Shown here: positions 6,357 through 8,372 of the stretch, piece by piece
How the letters are laid out: each line of letters begins with the position of its first letter
How positions within the stretch are numbered: position 1 is the stretch's first letter
From: Patescibacteria group bacterium UBA6065
GTDB lineage: Bacteria; Patescibacteriota; Minisyncoccia; Phycocordibacterales; UBA6065
DNA length: 8,372 nt
Assembly (NCBI GenBank): GCA_002428865.1
Contig: DIYB01000023.1
Span: 1-8,372, forward strand
Direction of reading: 5' to 3'
Notes under the pieces: model-generated
The model's database searches: none
What the model saw: the letters and a program-made list of their open reading frames with translations, nothing else
What the model was told of the DNA's origin: nothing
Made by a program: the position numbers and the translations under genes

Positions 6357-6374
6357 AGTGGTTGGTATAAAAAC

Positions 6375-8144
6375 CTAGTAGGTACCACTCACAAAATACA
6401 AAAGAGGTGGTCTCAAGGCGAGTGATCCAGTGCCTCTGATCTCACTAAAGGCTATACTGTTCGGCAAAGCTGTCGTCGTCGCGCTGTATATGCCGAGACC
6501 ACGAGTATACTGAGCACTCGCAGCAGATGCGTTGCCGAGTATACCAGAGAAGTTGGAGTTGAGTTGTGATGCGAGGAGCTGACTGAATGATCCGTTTGCA
6601 CCACCGGTGGTCGTACGAGAGATGACGCCGATGTAATACTGCGTCTCACTCATAAATCCAGTCGTGCCGATTGTGATCAGTCTTGGACCCGAGAGAAGTG
6701 AGCTGTTTGCGGTCCCAGAGAAAGTAATACCCTGAGTCGTCGACACACTTGAGAGAAGCGAGAGTGTTGATACGTTGCGTGTATAGAGACCGAGCCACGC
6801 ACTGATGGTGATCGAACCAGTGCTGTTTGTCGCATACGAGAGGACGAGAGGCATCGCTATTCGATCGTATGTCACATTTGGACTCTGCCATGGCTGTATA
6901 TGGAGGGTGCCTTGACCCTGCTGACCCACAACCTGTAGGTATCCATCACGATAGTTGAAATATTGAAGAGTCGCACCACCGCCACCACCCGCATTGACCG
7001 ATGCAGTCATAGTCGATCCGTTGAGGCCAAAGGATACACCGTTTGAATTCGAGAAAACGATGTTTGAGAGATTGTTCGACGTCGTACCTGCGGAAAGATT
7101 GAGGTTTGAAAGTCCGTTGTGCGAAGCAGTAATCGTGGAACCATTAAGACCGAAGGAGACACCATTTGAGTTTGAGAGAACGAAATTTGAAAGATTGTTT
7201 GAAGTCGTTCCAGCCGAGAGGTTGATGTTTGTGAGACCACCCCCACCAGCGTTGACTGATGCGGTAATCGTCGAACCATTTTGGCCAAAAGTCACGCCGT
7301 TTCCATTTGAGAATACGATCGTGCCGGCACTGATCGGAGCTGTCGCATTGGTACCGATCGCTGCTATCGTCGTTGTTGCAGCGCTACCGAGCTCTTGAAC
7401 AAGACCCCCCTCGCAGATGAGTGCTCGAGAGACCGATGAGTTGTACCACATCGTGCCGTTCACCGAACACGACTGGCCGACATATGAGAGTGTGCCGTCA
7501 GCGACATTTTTCCAATCAAGGCCGAGAAGAATCGGAGATGCAGCACCCGTACCACTACCTATCTGCACGAGATTTGATGCATTGACCGTCTTTAGGAGAT
7601 TGCCATACACATCACGTGACGCTCGAGCAAACGCGACCGCATCTATCCTCTGTCGAGGAGAGAGTGTGACAAACGACGTCTGCCCTGCACACGATGCAGC
7701 GAGGGATGAGGTGGCTTCAATATTGAGAAATATCGTATCGTTTTCGTAGAAATTGTATGAGCCGAGATCGTCAGCCTCACCGATACCGACCGTAAAGACA
7801 CCATTCACCACATTGACGGTGTTGGTAGTTGGTGTGCCGGTAGGCCAGAGTTTTGTGCCCGCCCCCACCGTCGCATTGTCATAGATAGAGAACCTGAAAC
7901 AGTAGTTGGTCCCCGTACCACCCAAAGGATTACCTGACGCGTCCGTAAGACGCCCTTCATACGATATGATTTTTGAAACAGCATTTGCGGCAGCCGAGGT
8001 CTGATCAGGAAAGAGAATATTTGACGCGAGCGTTACTACAAACACGGCGGTGAGGACGAGCTCGACGATGCCGAGGAAAGCGAGAGCTATCTTACCTCTC
8101 GATCGCCCGACTGTTATTTTCACGCTTCCGTCCTGTAGTGACAT
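6375..8144 (-). CDS. Membrane-anchored fibre-like surface protein with Gly/Ser/Asn repeats and phage-like C-terminal domain
   Basis: A 589-residue protein. Residues 1-18 are basic and cytoplasmic-looking, and 19-41 form one hydrophobic segment (starting IALAFLGIVELV), probably a signal anchor. Residues 60-180 match a widespread surface-protein domain that starts YEGRLTDASGNPL, has a middle VNGVFTVGIG strand and ends LSPRQRIDAVAFA. Residues 271-390 hold three repeats built around NLSAGTTSNNLSN and NGVSFGLNGSTITAS, separated by VNAGGGG linkers. The last 200 residues (MPLVLSYATNSTGSITISAW, LGLYTRNVSTLSLLSS, FSEIRGTGSLALRPP) resemble, from memory, C-terminal domains of metagenomic phage tail or virion proteins. 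I infer a surface-displayed fibre or adhesin. The start is the ATG three bases after the preceding stop, and no Shine-Dalgarno is visible. The glycosyltransferase gene follows 18 bases after the TAG stop. It could instead be a prophage relic, but no other phage structural gene is present. Confidence 0.85.
   Translation of the reverse strand: MSLQDGSVKITVGRSRGKIALAFLGIVELVLTAVFVVTLASNILFPDQTSAAANAVSKIISYEGRLTDASGNPLGGTGTNYCFRFSIYDNATVGAGTKLWPTGTPTTNTVNVVNGVFTVGIGEADDLGSYNFYENDTIFLNIEATSSLAASCAGQTSFVTLSPRQRIDAVAFARASRDVYGNLLKTVNASNLVQIGSGTGAASPILLGLDWKNVADGTLSYVGQSCSVNGTMWYNSSVSRALICEGGLVQELGSAATTTIAAIGTNATAPISAGTIVFSNGNGVTFGQNGSTITASVNAGGGGLTNINLSAGTTSNNLSNFVLSNSNGVSFGLNGSTITASHNGLSNLNLSAGTTSNNLSNIVFSNSNGVSFGLNGSTMTASVNAGGGGGATLQYFNYRDGYLQVVGQQGQGTLHIQPWQSPNVTYDRIAMPLVLSYATNSTGSITISAWLGLYTRNVSTLSLLSSVSTTQGITFSGTANSSLLSGPRLITIGTTGFMSETQYYIGVISRTTTGGANGSFSQLLASQLNSNFSGILGNASAASAQYTRGLGIYSATTTALPNSIAFSEIRGTGSLALRPPLLYFVSGTY
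6975..7334 (-). repeat. Three tandem protein repeats in the fibre-like protein
   Basis: These bases encode residues 271-390 of the fibre-like protein. Copy 1 (271-306) starts ISAGTIVFSNGNGVTFG and lacks the TTSNNLSN portion. Copy 2 (307-347) and copy 3 (348-390) both carry NLSAGTTSNNLSN followed by SNSNGVSFGLNGST. Copies 1 and 3 end in VNAGGGG, while copy 2 has the shorter HNGLSN. At DNA level the copies differ mostly at third codon positions, so this is an old duplication kept by protein-level selection rather than a recent copy. The composition fits a thin beta-solenoid or fibre shaft. Confidence 0.85.
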
Positions 8145-8147
8145 ATA

Positions 8148-8372
8148 TTATTCAAACGACATGTTTTCCTCGAAGGCCGCAATGAGCGAATCGGTATCTT
8201 TAGTATAACAATCACTGAAAAGGGTCACAAGGTCGGCCTCCTTTGGCAGGGACTTCTGATTGAAATGGCGGTTGAGGTGTATCGCAACCTCAAGTGGTGA
8301 TACAACCTTGATAAACCAGGTGTCGACAATGTTTCGTTTCTTATCCTCTACACTAAACTGTATGCCGAGATC
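8148..8372 (-). CDS. C-terminal end of an unrecognised protein (5' end outside window)
   Basis: An open frame enters the window at 8372 and ends at a TAA at 8148-8150, giving the last 74 residues. The visible part starts DLGIQFSVEDKK and ends FEENMSFE. It is soluble-looking and rich in charged and aliphatic residues, with no membrane segment, glycine-rich stretch or cysteine pair (one Cys only). I recognise no domain. The segment around VVSPLEVAIHLNRHF followed by a charged helix-like tail suggests an alpha/beta cytoplasmic protein, but that is only an impression. The stop is three bases upstream of the ATG of the fibre-like protein at 8144, so the two are almost certainly cotranscribed and may be translationally coupled. 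The frame is supported by the lack of stops up to the window edge and by this tight spacing. Function unknown. Confidence 0.75.
   Translation of the reverse strand, partial: DLGIQFSVEDKKRNIVDTWFIKVVSPLEVAIHLNRHFNQKSLPKEADLVTLFSDCYTKDTDSLIAAFEENMSFE

Noticed and set aside
6975..7334. Repeats considered as a CRISPR array
   Set aside because: They are in-frame, diverged protein repeats inside one long coding sequence, with no constant-length spacers.
6994..7398. Plus-strand open frame of 134 codons with internal repeats
   Set aside because: Its repeats are the antisense reflection of the NGVSFGLNGST repeats in the fibre-like protein.
1..8372. TGA-as-glycine genetic code seen in some CPR lineages
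   Set aside because: No in-frame TGA occurs inside the long, glycine-rich genes, and TGA is a sensible stop at 3067-3069.

Overview
The window looks like chromosomal DNA of an uncultivated Candidate Phyla Radiation bacterium (Patescibacteria, probably Parcubacteria-like). The assignment rests on remembered protein families, not a search. The small anchored proteins at 578-982 and 3067-3498, the secreted proteins with an S-x-x-[YF]-x-[IV] N-terminal module, and the HYRWRxDNGxES motif all resemble families seen again and again in such genomes. TGA ends one gene and never interrupts the long frames, so the ordinary bacterial code fits and a TGA=Gly code does not.

Every supported gene lies on the minus strand, so the operon reads from 8372 down to 1. 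There are ten genes, two of them cut by the window edges. Gaps are only 3 to 42 bases, and there is no clear factor-independent terminator, RNA gene, CRISPR array or insertion sequence. No non-coding stretch exceeds 42 bases.

In transcription order the genes are: the C-terminal end of an unrecognised protein (8148-8372); a membrane-anchored fibre-like protein with three glycine/serine/asparagine-rich repeats and a phage-like C-terminal domain (6375-8144); a GT-A type glycosyltransferase (5631-6356); a membrane-anchored serine hydrolase of the class A beta-lactamase/PBP fold (4642-5616); a small SAM-dependent methyltransferase (4117-4629); an anchored beta-rich protein (3517-4074); a small anchored protein (3067-3498); a large secreted protein with a duplicated domain and a glycine-rich tail (1010-3061); a second small anchored protein (578-982); and the start of a secreted fibronectin type III protein that leaves the window inside a glycine run (1-565).

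Eight of the ten products carry a signal peptide or N-terminal membrane anchor, or could plausibly modify a surface polymer. The simplest reading is a cell-envelope operon that builds, decorates and displays surface proteins, possibly used for attachment to a host cell. That role is inference. Hardly any gene start has a recognisable Shine-Dalgarno sequence. A perfect extended -10 element sits just before the 3067-3498 gene and may be an internal promoter.
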